Shown here piece after piece: positions 25,315-35,677 of a DNA stretch of 64,000 nt. The DNA comes from Gammaproteobacteria bacterium (lineage in GTDB: Bacteria > Pseudomonadota > Gammaproteobacteria > JAABTG01). The notes beneath the pieces are model-generated. The model saw nothing but the letters and a program-made list of their open reading frames with translations. It did no database searches and had not been told where the DNA came from. Each line of letters opens with the position of its first letter. Position 1 is the stretch's first letter. The stretch lies in NCBI GenBank assembly GCA_034522055.1, contig JAXHLS010000006.1:310001-374000 (forward strand). The letters run 5' to 3'. Position numbers and translations under genes: made by a program.

Positions 25315-26763
25315 TCAGATCACGAGCAGGTCGACGAAGCGGTGCACGGGCGTGGCCGCCAGGGCCTCGGCGTCGAGGCACAGGTCGTATACCCGCCGGG
25401 CCTGAACCCGGGGCAGGCGGGTTCGGAGGGCATCGAGGAATTTCTGCTCCAGCAGGGCAATCCCTTCGGCCCGGCGGCGGCGATGGCCGACGGGGTACTC
25501 CACCTCCACCTTTTCGGTAACGGTGCCGTCCTTGAAGAACACCTGCACGGCATTGGCGATGGAGCGCCTGTCGGGATCCAGGTAGTCGCGGCTGTAGCGG
25601 GGGTCCTCCGTCACCGTCATCTTGTCCCGCAGGGCATCGATGCGCGCGTCCGCGGCCACTTCGTCCTCGTAGTGGGCCGCGGTCAGGGCGCCGTGGATGA
25701 GGGGCACGGCCACCATGTATTGCAGGCAGTGGTCCCGGTCCGCCGGGTTGTACAGGGGGCCCTCCTTGCTGATGATGCGGATGGCCGATTCCTGGGTGGT
25801 GAGCTCCACCCGCTCGATGTCGTCGATGCGGTCGTTCACCTGGCCGTGCAGCGCCAGGGCGGCCTCGACGGCGGTTTGGGCATGGAACTCGGCGGGGAAG
25901 CTGATCTTGAACAGGATGTGCTCCATCACGTAGCTGCCGTAGTCCTGGGTGCGCTCGAAGGGCCGGCCCTCGAACAGCACATCGTAGAAGCCCCAGCGCG
26001 GCGCCGTCAGCGCCGAAGGCAGGCCCATCTCGCCCTTCATCACCATGAGGGCCAGGCGTACGCCGCGGGAGGAGGCGTCACCGGCGGCCCACGACTTGCG
26101 CGAGCCGGTGTTGGGGGCGTGGCGGTAGGTACGCAGGCTCTGGCCGTCCACCCAGGCGTGGGACAGGGCATCCACCACCTGGTCCTGGTCCGCCCCCATC
26201 ATGCGTGCCGCCACCGCCGTGGAGGCCACCTTCACCAACACCACGTGGTCGAGGCCCACGCGGTTGAAGGCGTTCTCCAGGGCCAGGACGCCCTGGATCT
26301 CGTGGGCCTTCACCATCCATCGCAGCACGTCGCCCATGATCATGGGGGCGTCGCCCCGGGCCACGGCTTCCCGGGACAGCCAGTCCGCCACCCCCAGGAT
26401 GGCCCCCAGGTTGTCGGAGGGATGGCCCCACTCGGCGGCCAGCCAGGTGTCGTTGAAATCCAGCCAGCGCACCATGGCGCCGATGTCCCAGGCCGCCTTC
26501 ACCGGGTCCAGCTGATGGGGCGTGCCGGGCACCCGGGCGCCGTTGGGCACCACGGTGCCGGGCACGATGGGGCCGAGGTGCTTGGTGCACTCCGGGAACT
26601 GCAGGGCCAGCAGGGCACAGCCCAGGCTGTCCATCAGGCAGTTGCGGGCGGTGTCCAGGGCCTCGGCGGAGTCGATGGGGCTCTCGCAGACGTAGCAGGC
26701 GATGTCCACCAGCTCGGGGTCGGGAGTGGGCCTGACGTTAGCGTCGGCGTGATGGCTGCTCAT
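25315..26763 (-). CDS. prpD: 2-methylcitrate dehydratase
   Basis: The 482-residue protein matches PrpD of the MmgE/PrpD family: [62 protein letters not shown] (in parts) and [15 protein letters not shown]. It dehydrates 2-methylcitrate to 2-methyl-cis-aconitate in propionyl-CoA breakdown. It is separated from prpC by 491 bases holding nested inverted repeats, so it may have its own promoter. No acnD or prpF is in the window. Confidence 0.95.
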   Translation of the reverse strand: MSSHHADANVRPTPDPELVDIACYVCESPIDSAEALDTARNCLMDSLGCALLALQFPECTKHLGPIVPGTVVPNGARVPGTPHQLDPVKAAWDIGAMVRWLDFNDTWLAAEWGHPSDNLGAILGVADWLSREAVARGDAPMIMGDVLRWMVKAHEIQGVLALENAFNRVGLDHVVLVKVASTAVAARMMGADQDQVVDALSHAWVDGQSLRTYRHAPNTGSRKSWAAGDASSRGVRLALMVMKGEMGLPSALTAPRWGFYDVLFEGRPFERTQDYGSYVMEHILFKISFPAEFHAQTAVEAALALHGQVNDRIDDIERVELTTQESAIRIISKEGPLYNPADRDHCLQYMVAVPLIHGALTAAHYEDEVAADARIDALRDKMTVTEDPRYSRDYLDPDRRSIANAVQVFFKDGTVTEKVEVEYPVGHRRRRAEGIALLEQKFLDALRTRLPRVQARRVYDLCLDAEALAATPVHRFVDLLVI

Positions 26764-26884
26764 GCGCTTACTCCTATTGAGGGGACAGTTTACTTAATTC
26801 GATCGGGCATCCTTGACGCGGCGGGAGTACGGGGCGAATTAAGGGGCTTGTCGGCAGAATTCGTGTGTGTAGAGAGCAGAGTTC

Positions 26885-27253
26885 CTCTCGCCAAGACACC
26901 AAGATCGCCGAGTCAGGGATCATTCTTGGTACTGGCTGCCGTACTCCTTAACCCCTGGGTCACCGGATATTGATTAGGCCTGCAATATATAGTCTCTCAC
27001 GGAGGCACAGAGGCACAGAGAAATACAGATGCAGGGTCTGAAGGCAGCTTTGACTTCGTGGTGAGAGTCCGCCCCACCCCCACTGCGGAAGGCCACCCTC
27101 GACACAAGGCAGAATCGGCAAGTCCCATAACCTCAGTGCCTCTGTGCCTCCGTGAGAGATGATGCTTATTTGGTCAACGACGAACAGGCCACTAATACAA
27201 GGAAAAACAATCAGCTTAAAGTGTTCTTGGCGATCTTGGCGCCTTGGCGAGAG
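26885..27253. repeat. Nested inverted repeats between prpD and prpC
   Basis: The outer arms at 26885-26911 and 27226-27253 are versions of CTCTCGCCAAGACACCAAG. The inner arms at 26994-27020 and 27132-27158 carry CACGGAGGCACAGAGGCACA and its complement, with about 25 of 27 matches. No frame inside is convincing. Words of this kind (also TTTCGCGTCTTTCGTGGTTA near 10840) are dispersed repeats in many environmental genomes. Confidence 0.75.
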
Positions 27254-27254
27254 G

Positions 27255-28400
27255 TTAGTTTTTCCGTTCCTGGATGGGCACCCAGGGCAGGTTCTCCGGC
27301 CCGGTGTAGTGGGCACTGGGGCGGATGATCTTGCCGTCCTCGCGCTGCTCGATGACGTGGGCCACCCAGCCGGTGGCGCGGGAGATGACGAAGATGGGCG
27401 TGAACATGGCAGTGGGGATCCGCATCATGTGGTAGGAGACCGCCGAGAACCAGTCCAGGTTGGGGAACATGCGCTTGGCGTCCCACATCACCGATTCCAG
27501 GCGCTCCGCCACCGCGTACATGGTGGTGTCGCCGTCCTCCTCGGACAGGCGCCGCGCCACATCCTTGATGACCCGGTTGCGGGGGTCGCCGGTGGTATAC
27601 ACGGGATGGCCGAAGCCGATGATGATCTCCTTCCTCGCCACCCGCTCGCGGATATCGGCCTCGGCCTCGTCGGGGCCGGCATAGCGTTGCTGGATCGCGC
27701 AGGCGGCCTCGTTGGCCCCGCCGTGCTTGGGGCCGCGCAGGGCGCCGATGGCCGCGGTGACGGCGGAGTAGATGTCGGAGTTGGTGCCGGCCACCACCCG
27801 GGCGGTGAAGGTGGAGGCGTTGAACTCGTGCTCGGCGTACAGGATGAGGGAGGTGTCCATGGCCCGCACCCAGGAGGCCCGCGGGGTCACGCCGTGGAGC
27901 AGGGTGAGGAAATGGCCGCCGATGGAGTCGTCGTCCGTGTCCAGTTCGATGCGCCGGCCGTGGTGGCTGAAGTGGTACCAGTAGAGGAGCATGGAGCCGA
28001 AGCAGGCGATGAGGCGGTCGCCGATGTCCCGTGCCCGCGCGGCGTCCATGTCCGCTGGTTCCGGCGCCAGGGTGCCCAGCACCGAGCAGCCGGTGCGCAT
28101 CACGTCCATGGGGTGGGCGGAGGCGGGCAGGCACTCCAGGGCCCCCTTGAGGGGGGCGGGCAGGCCACGCAGTTCCCGCAGCTTGCGTTTGTAGGCATCG
28201 AGCTCCGCCGCGGTGGGCAGCCGGCCGTGGATCAGCAGGTGGGCGATCTCCTCGAATTCGGCCTCGTCCGCGAAGTCCAGGATGTCGTAGCCGCGGTAGT
28301 GGAGATCGTCGCCGCTGATGCCCACGGTGCAGATGGCGGTATTGCCGGCGGTGGTGCCCGACAGCACCACGCCCTTCTTGATCTTCTTCGCCTCAGACAT
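27255..28400 (-). CDS. prpC: 2-methylcitrate synthase
   Basis: From ATG 28400 the product has 381 residues. Citrate synthase-family motifs are present: [47 protein letters not shown] with its His, [28 protein letters not shown] and [17 protein letters not shown]. It condenses propionyl-CoA with oxaloacetate. The gene overlaps prpB by eight bases. The PrpC rather than GltA assignment rests on length and on its prp neighbours. Confidence 0.95.
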   Translation of the reverse strand: MSEAKKIKKGVVLSGTTAGNTAICTVGISGDDLHYRGYDILDFADEAEFEEIAHLLIHGRLPTAAELDAYKRKLRELRGLPAPLKGALECLPASAHPMDVMRTGCSVLGTLAPEPADMDAARARDIGDRLIACFGSMLLYWYHFSHHGRRIELDTDDDSIGGHFLTLLHGVTPRASWVRAMDTSLILYAEHEFNASTFTARVVAGTNSDIYSAVTAAIGALRGPKHGGANEAACAIQQRYAGPDEAEADIRERVARKEIIIGFGHPVYTTGDPRNRVIKDVARRLSEEDGDTTMYAVAERLESVMWDAKRMFPNLDWFSAVSYHMMRIPTAMFTPIFVISRATGWVAHVIEQREDGKIIRPSAHYTGPENLPWVPIQERKN

Positions 28401-29286
28401 GCTCGTTGTCCCCCTCCTGCGCGAACAGCGCATCCAGCTTCTCTTCGTAGTGGTGGTAGTCCAGGATCTCGTAGAGTTCCTGGCGGGTCTGCATCTGGGC
28501 CAGCACGCCCTGCTGGCTGCCTTCGGTGCGAATGGTCCGGTACACCTCCAGGGCCGCCTTGTTCATGGCGCGGAAGGCGGACAGGGGATAGAGGATGAGG
28601 CCGACCCCGGTGGCCGCCAGCTCGTCGCGGGTGAACAGGGGCGTATGGCCGAACTCGGTGATGTTGGCCAGCACCGGCACCCCCACGCGCTCCACGAAGG
28701 TGCGGTACTGGGCGAGCTCGGTCATGGCCTCCGGAAACACCATGTCGGCACCGGCCTCGACGCAGGCCGCGGCCCGCTCCAGGGCCCCCTCCATGCCCTC
28801 CACCGCCAGGGCATCGGTGCGCGCCATGATGACGAAATCGTCATCGCGGGCATCCACCGCGGCCTTGATGCGGTCCACCATCTCGGCCCGGGACACGATG
28901 GCCTTACCCGGCCGGTGGCCGCAACGCTTGCTCTGCACTTGGTCCTCGATATGGATGCCGGCGGCGCCGGCGCGCATCATCTCCCTTACCGTGCGGGCGA
29001 TGTTGAAGGCGCCGCCCCAGCCGGTGTCGGCATCCACCAGCAGGGGGAGATCCGTGGCGTAGGTGATGCGGCGCACGTCGATGAGCACATCTTCGAGGGA
29101 GGTGATGCCGAGGTCCGGCAGGCCGCAGGAGGCGGCGGCCACGCCACCCCCCGAGAGGTAGATGGCCTGGAAACCGGCATGTTCGGCGAGCATGGCGTGA
29201 TAGGCGTTGACGGCGCCCGCCACCTGCAGGGGGCGCTCGGTGGTGAGGGCGGTCCTGAGGCGTCGTCCGGGGGAGCTGGTGGTCAT
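28393..29286 (-). CDS. prpB: 2-methylisocitrate lyase
   Basis: The 297-residue protein has the PEP mutase/ICL fold with the active-site motif KRCGHRPGK, substrate and metal residues in [14 protein letters not shown], and [12 protein letters not shown]. It splits 2-methylisocitrate into pyruvate and succinate. The ATG overlaps the stop of the GntR gene, so regulator, prpB and prpC are one operon. Confidence 0.96.
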   Translation of the reverse strand: MTTSSPGRRLRTALTTERPLQVAGAVNAYHAMLAEHAGFQAIYLSGGGVAAASCGLPDLGITSLEDVLIDVRRITYATDLPLLVDADTGWGGAFNIARTVREMMRAGAAGIHIEDQVQSKRCGHRPGKAIVSRAEMVDRIKAAVDARDDDFVIMARTDALAVEGMEGALERAAACVEAGADMVFPEAMTELAQYRTFVERVGVPVLANITEFGHTPLFTRDELAATGVGLILYPLSAFRAMNKAALEVYRTIRTEGSQQGVLAQMQTRQELYEILDYHHYEEKLDALFAQEGDNEHV

Positions 29287-29987
29287 GGCGGGTCCTGGGT
29301 CGGGGCGGCGGTGGCCACCGCTTGGGGATCGAGCTGGCGCTGGGCGTTGAGGCGCGACTGGCGTATATGGCGGCGCATGAGCAACTCGGCCAACTCGCCG
29401 TCGCCGTCGGCGATGGCATCGACGATGTGCCGGTGCTCCCTCAGGGCATGGGTGATCCGCGGGCCGGCGGTGCCGAACTGGGCACGGTACATGCGCACCT
29501 GGGAGTAGAGGTCGCGCCAGAACACCTCGATGAGCTTGCGGTTCCTGCTGCCCTGGATGATGCGGAAGTGGAAATCCAGGTCGCCCCCCTGCTGGTAGTA
29601 GACCGGGGCCTCCCGTCCCTCCATCTCGAGGCGCTGGGCGTCCAGCAGGCGGCGCAGATCCGCCACCTCGGTGGCGGACATGTGTTGGGCGGCGAGGCGG
29701 CAGGCCATGCCCTCCAGGGCCTCGCGAACATAGTAGATGTCGAAGAGCCCCTCGAGGGTGAGCGCCGCCACCCGTGCCCCCACGTTGGCGCGACGCACCA
29801 CCAGCCCCGAGGATTCGAGGCGCCGGATGGCCTCCCGCAGGGGGCCCCGGCTGACACCGTAGATACGGGCGATCTCCGGCTCGCTGATCTTGCTGCCGGG
29901 TGCCATGCGGCCGCTGACGATGGCATCCTGCAACTGCTGGAAGAGGCTGTCGGCAAGGGTGGTGACGGTGGGTTCCGGGTTATTCAT
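29283..29987 (-). CDS. GntR-family regulator (FadR/FCD subgroup) of the methylcitrate genes
   Basis: The 234-residue protein has an N-terminal winged helix ([43 protein letters not shown]) and a helical FCD-type ligand domain ([35 protein letters not shown]). Such proteins usually repress catabolic genes until a CoA ester or organic acid binds. It is the first gene of the prpBC transcript. Two near-identical sites in its upstream gap are likely operators, making it autoregulatory and a probable regulator of ppsA. Confidence 0.92.
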   Translation of the reverse strand: MNNPEPTVTTLADSLFQQLQDAIVSGRMAPGSKISEPEIARIYGVSRGPLREAIRRLESSGLVVRRANVGARVAALTLEGLFDIYYVREALEGMACRLAAQHMSATEVADLRRLLDAQRLEMEGREAPVYYQQGGDLDFHFRIIQGSRNRKLIEVFWRDLYSQVRMYRAQFGTAGPRITHALREHRHIVDAIADGDGELAELLMRRHIRQSRLNAQRQLDPQAVATAAPTQDPP

Positions 29988-29998
29988 GGCTGCCTAAT

Positions 29999-30014
29999 AT
30001 TGTCGACATTCTTG
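29999..30014. promoter_or_regulatory. Operator copy 1 (ATTGTCGACAT palindrome)
   Basis: ATTGTCGACATTCTTG contains the perfect palindrome TGTCGACA at 30001-30008. It lies 12 bases upstream of the GntR start codon, within the region expected for that gene's transcript start. A TGTCGACA-type core suits a FadR-subgroup GntR protein. Confidence 0.65.
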
Positions 30015-30072
30015 AGGGTGATTGCCATTCAAGCCGGATATAATCGTTGACTGCATGGGGTGAAATTCTATA

Positions 30073-30088
30073 ATTGTCGACATCTTTG
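30073..30088. promoter_or_regulatory. Operator copy 2 (ATTGTCGACAT palindrome)
   Basis: ATTGTCGACATCTTTG repeats copy 1 with two differences, 74 bases away (about seven helix turns), and lies 39 bases before the ppsA start. Two copies on one helix face in a divergent gap suggest cooperative or looping control of both transcripts. Confidence 0.65.
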
Positions 30089-30126
30089 TCAAGCATGCCC
30101 CATCACCGAATAGTGGAGGAAGTCTG

Positions 30127-32496
30127 ATGCCGAGCTATGTCGTCCCCCTGGAGGAACTCGGAAAAGATGACGTGGACCGCGTGGGCGGCAAGAACGCCTC
30201 CCTGGGCGAGATGATCCGTCATCTCCGGGAGGCGGGAGTGGCGGTGCCGGGGGGCTTCGCCACCACCGCCGAGGCCTATCGGGATTTCATCAGCCACAAC
30301 GACCTCGACGCCCGCATCCACGAGTTGCTGGATGCCCTGGACGTGGACGACGTCACCCGGCTGGCCGAGGTGGGGCGCCAGTTGCGCCAGTGGATCGCCG
30401 AGGCCCCCCTGCAACCGGCCCTGGACCAGGCCATCGACGAGGCCTACGCGCGCATCATGGCCGATGGCGAGCACGCCGTGGCGGTGCGCTCGTCGGCCAC
30501 CGCCGAGGACCTGCCCGACGCCTCCTTCGCGGGCCAGCAGGAGACCTTCCTCAACATCAACGGCCTCGGGCAGACCAAACGGGCCATCAAGGATGTCTTC
30601 GCCTCCCTCTTCAACGACCGCGCCATCTCCTACCGCGTGCACCAGGGCTTCGACCACCGCGAGGTGGCCCTGTCCGCCGGTGTGCAGCGCATGGTGCGCA
30701 GCGACATCGGCGCCAGCGGCGTCATGTTCACCCTGGATACCGAGTCGGGTTTCACCGATGCCGTGTTCATCACCGCGGCCTACGGCCTGGGGGAGACGGT
30801 GGTCCAGGGCCAGGTGAACCCCGACGAGTTCTATGTCTACAAGCCGGCCCTGGCGGCGGGACGTGCGGCCATCCTGCGGCGCACCGTGGGCAGCAAGGCC
30901 ATCCGCATGGTGTATGCCGACAGCGACGACCATCACGGCACCGTCAAAGTGGAGGAGGTGCCCGGGGAGCTGCGGCGGCGCTTCTGCATCGACGACGACG
31001 ACGTCAACACCCTGGCGCGTCAGGCCCTCGTCATCGAGGAACATTACGGCTGTCCCATGGATATCGAATGGGCCAAGGACGGTGAGGATGGAAGACTCTA
31101 CATCGTGCAGGCACGGCCGGAGACGGTGCAGAGCCGGCGCGCCCGGGTGCTGGAGCGCTTCCATCTCCAGGGCACCGGCACGGTACTCTCCGAGGGCCGC
31201 GCCATCGGCCAGCGTATCGGCACCGGCAAGGCCCGCATCGTCGAGGGCATCCACCAGATGTCCAAGGTGGAACCCGGGGATGTGCTCATCACCGACATGA
31301 CGGATCCGGACTGGGAGCCGGTGATGAAGCGGGCCGCCGCCATCGTCACCAACCGCGGCGGGCGCACCTGCCATGCCGCCATCATCGCCCGCGAGCTGGG
31401 GATCCCGGCGGTGGTGGGTTGCGGCGACGCCACCAAGGCCATCCCCGAGGGCGTGGAGGTGACGGTGTCCTGTGCCGAGGGCGACACCGGTCACGTCTAC
31501 GAGGGGATCCTGGACTACGAGGTGCGCCGCACCGAGCTCGATGCCATGCCCGAGCTGCCCCTCAAGATCATGATGAACGTGGGCAATCCCGATCAGGCCT
31601 TCGATTTCGCGGGCCTGCCCAACGCCGGTGTGGGCCTCGCCCGGCTGGAGTTCATCATCAACCGCGCCATCGGCATCCATCCCAAGGCGCTGCTGGAGTT
31701 CGATGACCTGCCCGCCGACCTCAAGAAGCAGGTGAGCGAGCGCATCGCGGCCTACGGTGACCCCGTGCGCTACTACGTGGAACGCCTGGCCGAGGGCATC
31801 GCCACCATCGGCGCGGCCTTCGCCCCCAACCCGGTGATCGTGCGGCTGTCGGACTTCAAGTCCAACGAGTATGCGAACCTGCTGGGGGGCGAGCGCTACG
31901 AGCCCGAGGAGGAGAACCCCATGCTGGGTTTCCGGGGTGCCTCGCGTTATCTCGCCGACAGCTTCCAGGACTGCTTCGCCCTGGAGTGCGAGGCCATGCG
32001 CCGGGTGCGCGACGACATGGGGCTCACCAACGTGGAGGTAATGATCCCCTTCGTGCGCACGGTGGACGAGGCCCGGGGAGTGGTGGAGCTGATGGCGGCC
32101 AACGGCCTGGTGCGGGGCGAGAACGGCCTGCGGGTGATCATGATGTGTGAGCTGCCCTCCAACGCCCTGCTGGCGGATCAGTTTCTCGAGCACTTCGACG
32201 GCTTCTCCATCGGCTCCAACGACCTCACCCAGCTCACCCTCGGTCTCGATCGGGACTCCGGCCTGGTGGCCCGCATCTTCGACGAGCGCAACGATGCGGT
32301 GAAGGCCCTTCTGTCTATGGCTATCCAGGCCTGCCACAAGGCGGGCAAGTACGTGGGGATCTGCGGCCAGGGCCCTTCCGACCACCCCGATCTGGCCCGC
32401 TGGCTCCTGGAGCAGGGCATCGACAGCGTGTCCCTGAACCCCGACACGGTCATCGAGACCTGGCTGTATCTGGCGGAAGAGGTGGTCAAGGACTGA
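30127..32496 (+). CDS. ppsA: Phosphoenolpyruvate synthase
   Basis: The 789-residue protein has the PEP synthase order: pyruvate/ATP-binding N-terminal domain ([33 protein letters not shown]), the phosphohistidine swivel domain ([17 protein letters not shown]) and the C-terminal PEP-utilising barrel ([32 protein letters not shown]). It makes PEP from pyruvate, ATP and water. Pyruvate is the product of the divergent methylcitrate genes, so shared control would link propionate use with gluconeogenesis. Start ATG 30127 with a GGAGGA site. Confidence 0.97.
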   Translation: MPSYVVPLEELGKDDVDRVGGKNASLGEMIRHLREAGVAVPGGFATTAEAYRDFISHNDLDARIHELLDALDVDDVTRLAEVGRQLRQWIAEAPLQPALDQAIDEAYARIMADGEHAVAVRSSATAEDLPDASFAGQQETFLNINGLGQTKRAIKDVFASLFNDRAISYRVHQGFDHREVALSAGVQRMVRSDIGASGVMFTLDTESGFTDAVFITAAYGLGETVVQGQVNPDEFYVYKPALAAGRAAILRRTVGSKAIRMVYADSDDHHGTVKVEEVPGELRRRFCIDDDDVNTLARQALVIEEHYGCPMDIEWAKDGEDGRLYIVQARPETVQSRRARVLERFHLQGTGTVLSEGRAIGQRIGTGKARIVEGIHQMSKVEPGDVLITDMTDPDWEPVMKRAAAIVTNRGGRTCHAAIIARELGIPAVVGCGDATKAIPEGVEVTVSCAEGDTGHVYEGILDYEVRRTELDAMPELPLKIMMNVGNPDQAFDFAGLPNAGVGLARLEFIINRAIGIHPKALLEFDDLPADLKKQVSERIAAYGDPVRYYVERLAEGIATIGAAFAPNPVIVRLSDFKSNEYANLLGGERYEPEEENPMLGFRGASRYLADSFQDCFALECEAMRRVRDDMGLTNVEVMIPFVRTVDEARGVVELMAANGLVRGENGLRVIMMCELPSNALLADQFLEHFDGFSIGSNDLTQLTLGLDRDSGLVARIFDERNDAVKALLSMAIQACHKAGKYVGICGQGPSDHPDLARWLLEQGIDSVSLNPDTVIETWLYLAEEVVKD

Positions 32497-32547
32497 GGGC
32501 CCGGCCCGTCCATGCCCGGACCGCGCGGACCCGAATCGATGCTTATA

Positions 32548-32585
32548 CCCCATTTGCGCAGGTGCAATGGGGGCCGTTCTTTATT
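32548..32585 (+). terminator. Possible terminator of ppsA
   Basis: CCCATTTGC and GCAATGGG pair with a bulge, followed by GGGCCGTTCTTTATTT. The stem is weak and the T-run broken. Confidence 0.35.
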
Positions 32586-32687
32586 TAATCTATGGGCACC
32601 GCACACCGGGCGGCATGCCGCGCGCAGCGCCGCCCGGCACCGTCCATTGCAAACGGGGCGTCTGCCCCCAGGAAACAGGAGACGAAC

Positions 32688-32903
32688 ATGTCAGGTACAT
32701 TTTCATTCAAGGGAGACACACTGGTCCATAAGGCGGAGGATCCCGGCTACCGGGTGGGCTGGAAGTACAAGTATCAGTTCGAGAAGGGGCATCTGGACGA
32801 CGAGATGAGCTATGGGGAGGCCCTGAAGAAGAGTGGCGAGCTGGCGGCCAAGGAGCCCGAGAAGACCTTCTGGCCCGAGTTGGTGCTCACGCCCAATTTC
32901 TGA
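32688..32903 (+). CDS. Small conserved protein of unknown function
   Basis: The 71-residue soluble protein starts at an ATG preceded by ACAGGAGA. It is rich in Lys, Glu and aromatic residues (YRVGWKYKYQFEKG, EEPEKTFWPELV-like C-terminus) and lacks Cys and membrane segments. It stands alone between ppsA and a strong terminator, so it is probably a single-gene unit. I do not recognise the family. Confidence 0.65.
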   Translation: MSGTFSFKGDTLVHKAEDPGYRVGWKYKYQFEKGHLDDEMSYGEALKKSGELAAKEPEKTFWPELVLTPNF

Positions 32904-32927
32904 CGGCCCTGGACGAGGGATCCCAAG

Positions 32928-32953
32928 AACCCCGCCCCGCGCGGGGTTTTTTT
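32928..32953 (+). terminator. Rho-independent terminator
   Basis: AACCCCGC and GCGGGGTT pair around CCCGC, followed by seven T in total. It ends the 71-residue gene and runs up to the stop of the converging acuI-like gene. Confidence 0.9.
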
Positions 32954-33950
32954 ACGTCCCCAGGTCCACCACCACCCGCCCCGTCACGCCGCCTGCCAGG
33001 ATGGTATCGATGTAGGGGTCCAGCCCCTCGAGGCCGACCACCGTGGCCATCCCTTCGAGCGCGGCGGGCCTCCAGTCGCTGGCCAGGCGTTGCCAGACCC
33101 GCCGGCGTCGCTCCATGGGGCAGCCCTGGGAGTCGATGCCGGCCAGGGTGATGCCCCGGAGGATGAAGGGAAATATGGTGAGATGCAGCTCCGTCGAGGC
33201 CACCATGCCGCAGCAGGTGACCACGCCGAAGGGTTGGGTGGCCTTGATGCCCGATACCAGGAGATCGCCCCCCACCGTGTCCACCATGCCGGCCCAGCGG
33301 GGTCGCGCCAGGGGGCGGGCCGTCTCTTCCAGGGCCTCCTCGCGGCCGATGATGCGCGCGGCCCCCAGGGCCCTGAGAGTCGCCGCGGCCTCGGGCTTGC
33401 CCGTCACCGCCACGGGCGCGTAACCCAGGCGGGCCAGGATGGCGACGCTGAGGCTGCCCACGCCGCCGCTGGCGCCGGTGACGAGGATCTCCCCCTGGTC
33501 CGGGGTGATGGTCCCGGCCAGGGCCTCCACCGACAGGCCGGCGGTGAGGCCTGCGGTGCCCAGGACCATGCTCTCCTGCAGGGTCAGGCCGCGGGGCAGG
33601 GGGACCACCCACGCCGCCGGCACGCGGATGTACTGGCCGAAGCCCCCCGGCGTGTCCATGCCGAGGTCGTAGCTGGTGACGATGACCTGGTCACCCTCGG
33701 CGATCCCCGGAGCGGTGCTGGCCGCCACCACCCCGGCGGCGTCGATGCCGGGGGTATGGGGGTAGTGGCGGGTGATGCCCCTGGCGCCGGTGGCCGACAG
33801 GGCGTCCTTGTAGTTGAGCGACGACCACGCCACCCGCACCAGTACCTCGCCGGGCGGCAGTTCACCCACGGCGCGCCGGCGCAGCACGCGCCTGAACTGC
33901 CCGTCCCCGGCCTGCTCCGCCACCAGGGCCATGAATGCTTGTTCATTCAT
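32952..33950 (-). CDS. acuI: AcuI/YhdH-type zinc-free MDR oxidoreductase
   Basis: The 332-residue protein has the YhdH/AcuI marks: SSLNYKDALSATG, PHTPGIDAAGVV, the glycine-rich nucleotide motif VTGASGGVGSLSVAIL and CCGMVASTELHLTIFPFILRG (in parts). AcuI reduces acryloyl-CoA to propionyl-CoA with NADPH. That fits a genome with a methylcitrate pathway, since the product would enter it. The substrate is inferred from family membership. It is followed in the same direction by the gene at 33954, three bases away on its upstream side. Confidence 0.85.
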   Translation of the reverse strand: MNEQAFMALVAEQAGDGQFRRVLRRRAVGELPPGEVLVRVAWSSLNYKDALSATGARGITRHYPHTPGIDAAGVVAASTAPGIAEGDQVIVTSYDLGMDTPGGFGQYIRVPAAWVVPLPRGLTLQESMVLGTAGLTAGLSVEALAGTITPDQGEILVTGASGGVGSLSVAILARLGYAPVAVTGKPEAAATLRALGAARIIGREEALEETARPLARPRWAGMVDTVGGDLLVSGIKATQPFGVVTCCGMVASTELHLTIFPFILRGITLAGIDSQGCPMERRRRVWQRLASDWRPAALEGMATVVGLEGLDPYIDTILAGGVTGRVVVDLGT

Positions 33951-33953
33951 TGC

Positions 33954-34739
33954 TTATCTCCCCCTTTCGTGTCGGCCGAAACGCGCCTGGAAGGCTTCCA
34001 CCACCACCCGCAGATCGGGGGTCAGGAGGGACAGGACGGTGTCACGGATGGTGTCAGGCACGCCGCCATAGAAGGCCTCCGCCATGCCGCCGGCGATGCA
34101 GGCGAGGGTATCGCTGTCGCCACCCAGGGAGACGGCGTTGCGCACGGCGTCCTCGAAGGAGTCGGAGTCGAGGAAGGCGATGATGGCCTCGGGCACCGTG
34201 CCCTGACAGGACACGTCGAAGCCGTAGCCGGGACGGATGTCTTCCACGCTGCGTTCGAGGTCGTAGTCGAAACGTTCGGCGATGAGCGCCCTGATGGCCT
34301 CCTTGTCGTGCCCGGTGCGGGCCAGGAAGACGGCGAGGGCGGTGGCCTGGGCCCCCTTGATGCCTTCCGGATGATCATGGGTGAATGCCGCCGTCTTCGC
34401 GGCTTCCGCCAACACGTCCCGTTCGGTGTCGAAGGCAAAACCCACGGGGCTCACGCGCATGGCGGCGCCGTTGCCCCAACTGTGGTAGGGGCGCGGCGCG
34501 GCGGCGAACAGCCAGCTTATGAAGCGCCCACCGTAGCCGGCATCGGGATGGCGGCGCCCGAACTCACGCACCGCGTCCTCGTAGGGTCGCCCGCCCAGAA
34601 TCGCATCGGCGATGGCTACCGTCAGCACGGAGTCGTCGGTGAATCGGCCCTGGGGATGAAACAGCGGGAAGTCCTTGGTCTTGATGGGCCATGCCTCGTA
34701 GACCGAGCCGATGATGTCGCCGGCGATGGCCCCGATCAT
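33954..34739 (-). CDS. ADP-ribosylglycohydrolase, second copy
   Basis: The 261-residue protein has both metal-ligand motifs of the family: GRFTDDSVLTVAIA near residue 32 and SLGGDSDTLACIAGG near 208. It is shorter than the protein at 1217 and closer to the compact bacterial type. It is immediately upstream of the acuI-like gene with only a three-base gap, so the two are probably co-transcribed. Substrate unknown. Confidence 0.9.
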   Translation of the reverse strand: MIGAIAGDIIGSVYEAWPIKTKDFPLFHPQGRFTDDSVLTVAIADAILGGRPYEDAVREFGRRHPDAGYGGRFISWLFAAAPRPYHSWGNGAAMRVSPVGFAFDTERDVLAEAAKTAAFTHDHPEGIKGAQATALAVFLARTGHDKEAIRALIAERFDYDLERSVEDIRPGYGFDVSCQGTVPEAIIAFLDSDSFEDAVRNAVSLGGDSDTLACIAGGMAEAFYGGVPDTIRDTVLSLLTPDLRVVVEAFQARFGRHERGR

Positions 34740-34906
34740 GGCGCGGTCCCACGCTTGATGAGAACCCCATTCATGGGCGGTCCGCTCCCCTGCGCCAGCG
34801 GATGGAGGGCCATGGAATGATGCACGGGAAAGGAAACCATGGCATCAGGGTAGCCCACGGATACCCTTGAACAAAACCGGAGCGACAGGGCCGAAAAGTC
34901 GGGCGC

Positions 34907-34931
34907 AAAAAAACCCCTCCGTGGGGAGGGG
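34907..34931 (-). terminator. Rho-independent terminator of the DUF302 gene
   Basis: Read on the minus strand, CCCCTCC pairs with GGAGGGG around a four-base loop and is followed by seven T. It lies about 50 bases after the stop of the DUF302 gene. Confidence 0.85.
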
Positions 34932-34978
34932 GGAGTCGAAACCGGTGGGGCAGTGGCTGGGGAGAGTGGAACGGGTAT

Positions 34979-35557
34979 TCAGAAGTCTCCCATGGCCGCA
35001 CGCTCGATGAGTTCGTTGAGGGCGGCGCTGACCTCCAGGGCCCCTTGCTTCAGATCGGGCGGCAGGGTCTTGCCGCCGTGGATCAACATGTCCAGATCCA
35101 TCATCTGTAACCACAGGGTGCCGTCGGGGTCGGCGACCAGGGCGATGCGGCAGGGCATGAAGGCGGTGTAAGTGTTGTTGTAATCCGCCATCATGGCGCC
35201 CACCCGGGCATCGCAGAAGGAGAAGAAGTTGATGTAGCGGTAGGGCTCGCCCGTCACGGCCTCCACCTGCTTGTAGAAGGGTGCCTCGCCCACGAACAGC
35301 AGGTCGAGGTCCACCGCGACGCTCTTCAGGGACTCGGCGACGTCCTCGGGCGTCAGGCCTTCCTTTACCTTTTCCACTCGCACCAGGGCGGTGCCGGGGT
35401 CCAGGGTTTCCAAAAACCGACCGCCCACTTCCTGGTAGACCCGAAAGGCTTCGGGATCGAGTTTCGCGGCGAAGCTCTGAAACTGGATATAGCCAATTCC
35501 TGCCAGGATCAGCGCCAGGGCCCCTATGAGAGCGAGCAGATTTCTAATGATGTTCAT
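34979..35557 (-). CDS. DUF302 domain protein, membrane-anchored
   Basis: The 192-residue protein has one N-terminal membrane helix (LLALIGALALILAGIGYI) and a DUF302-type C-terminal domain (FFSFCDARVGAMMADYNN, FMPCRIALV, LWLQMMDLDMLI). DUF302 proteins are found in many sulfur-oxidising bacteria, and this one lies just downstream of fccAB, beyond their terminator. Function unknown. Confidence 0.82.
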   Translation of the reverse strand: MNIIRNLLALIGALALILAGIGYIQFQSFAAKLDPEAFRVYQEVGGRFLETLDPGTALVRVEKVKEGLTPEDVAESLKSVAVDLDLLFVGEAPFYKQVEAVTGEPYRYINFFSFCDARVGAMMADYNNTYTAFMPCRIALVADPDGTLWLQMMDLDMLIHGGKTLPPDLKQGALEVSAALNELIERAAMGDF

Positions 35558-35580
35558 GACGTGACTCCCTCGAATGTCAT

Positions 35581-35614
35581 AAAAAACGCCGCGGGGTCCG
35601 TTAGTCCCGCGGCG
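35581..35614 (-). terminator. Rho-independent terminator of fccAB
   Basis: Read on the minus strand, CGCCGCGGG pairs perfectly with CCCGCGGCG around a ten-base loop, followed by six T. It lies between the fccB stop and the DUF302 start. Confidence 0.92.
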
Positions 35615-35677
35615 CGATGGTTATCGATCCCGCCCACCCCCTGACCGTTGCCCGGCCATGGTGTGGGCGGGGAACCC

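Noticed and set aside
25246-26973. 575-codon plus-strand frame
   Set aside because: Antisense shadow of prpD running into non-coding repeats.
30103-32553. 816-codon minus-strand frame
   Set aside because: Antisense shadow of ppsA with low-complexity His/Val/Gly content.
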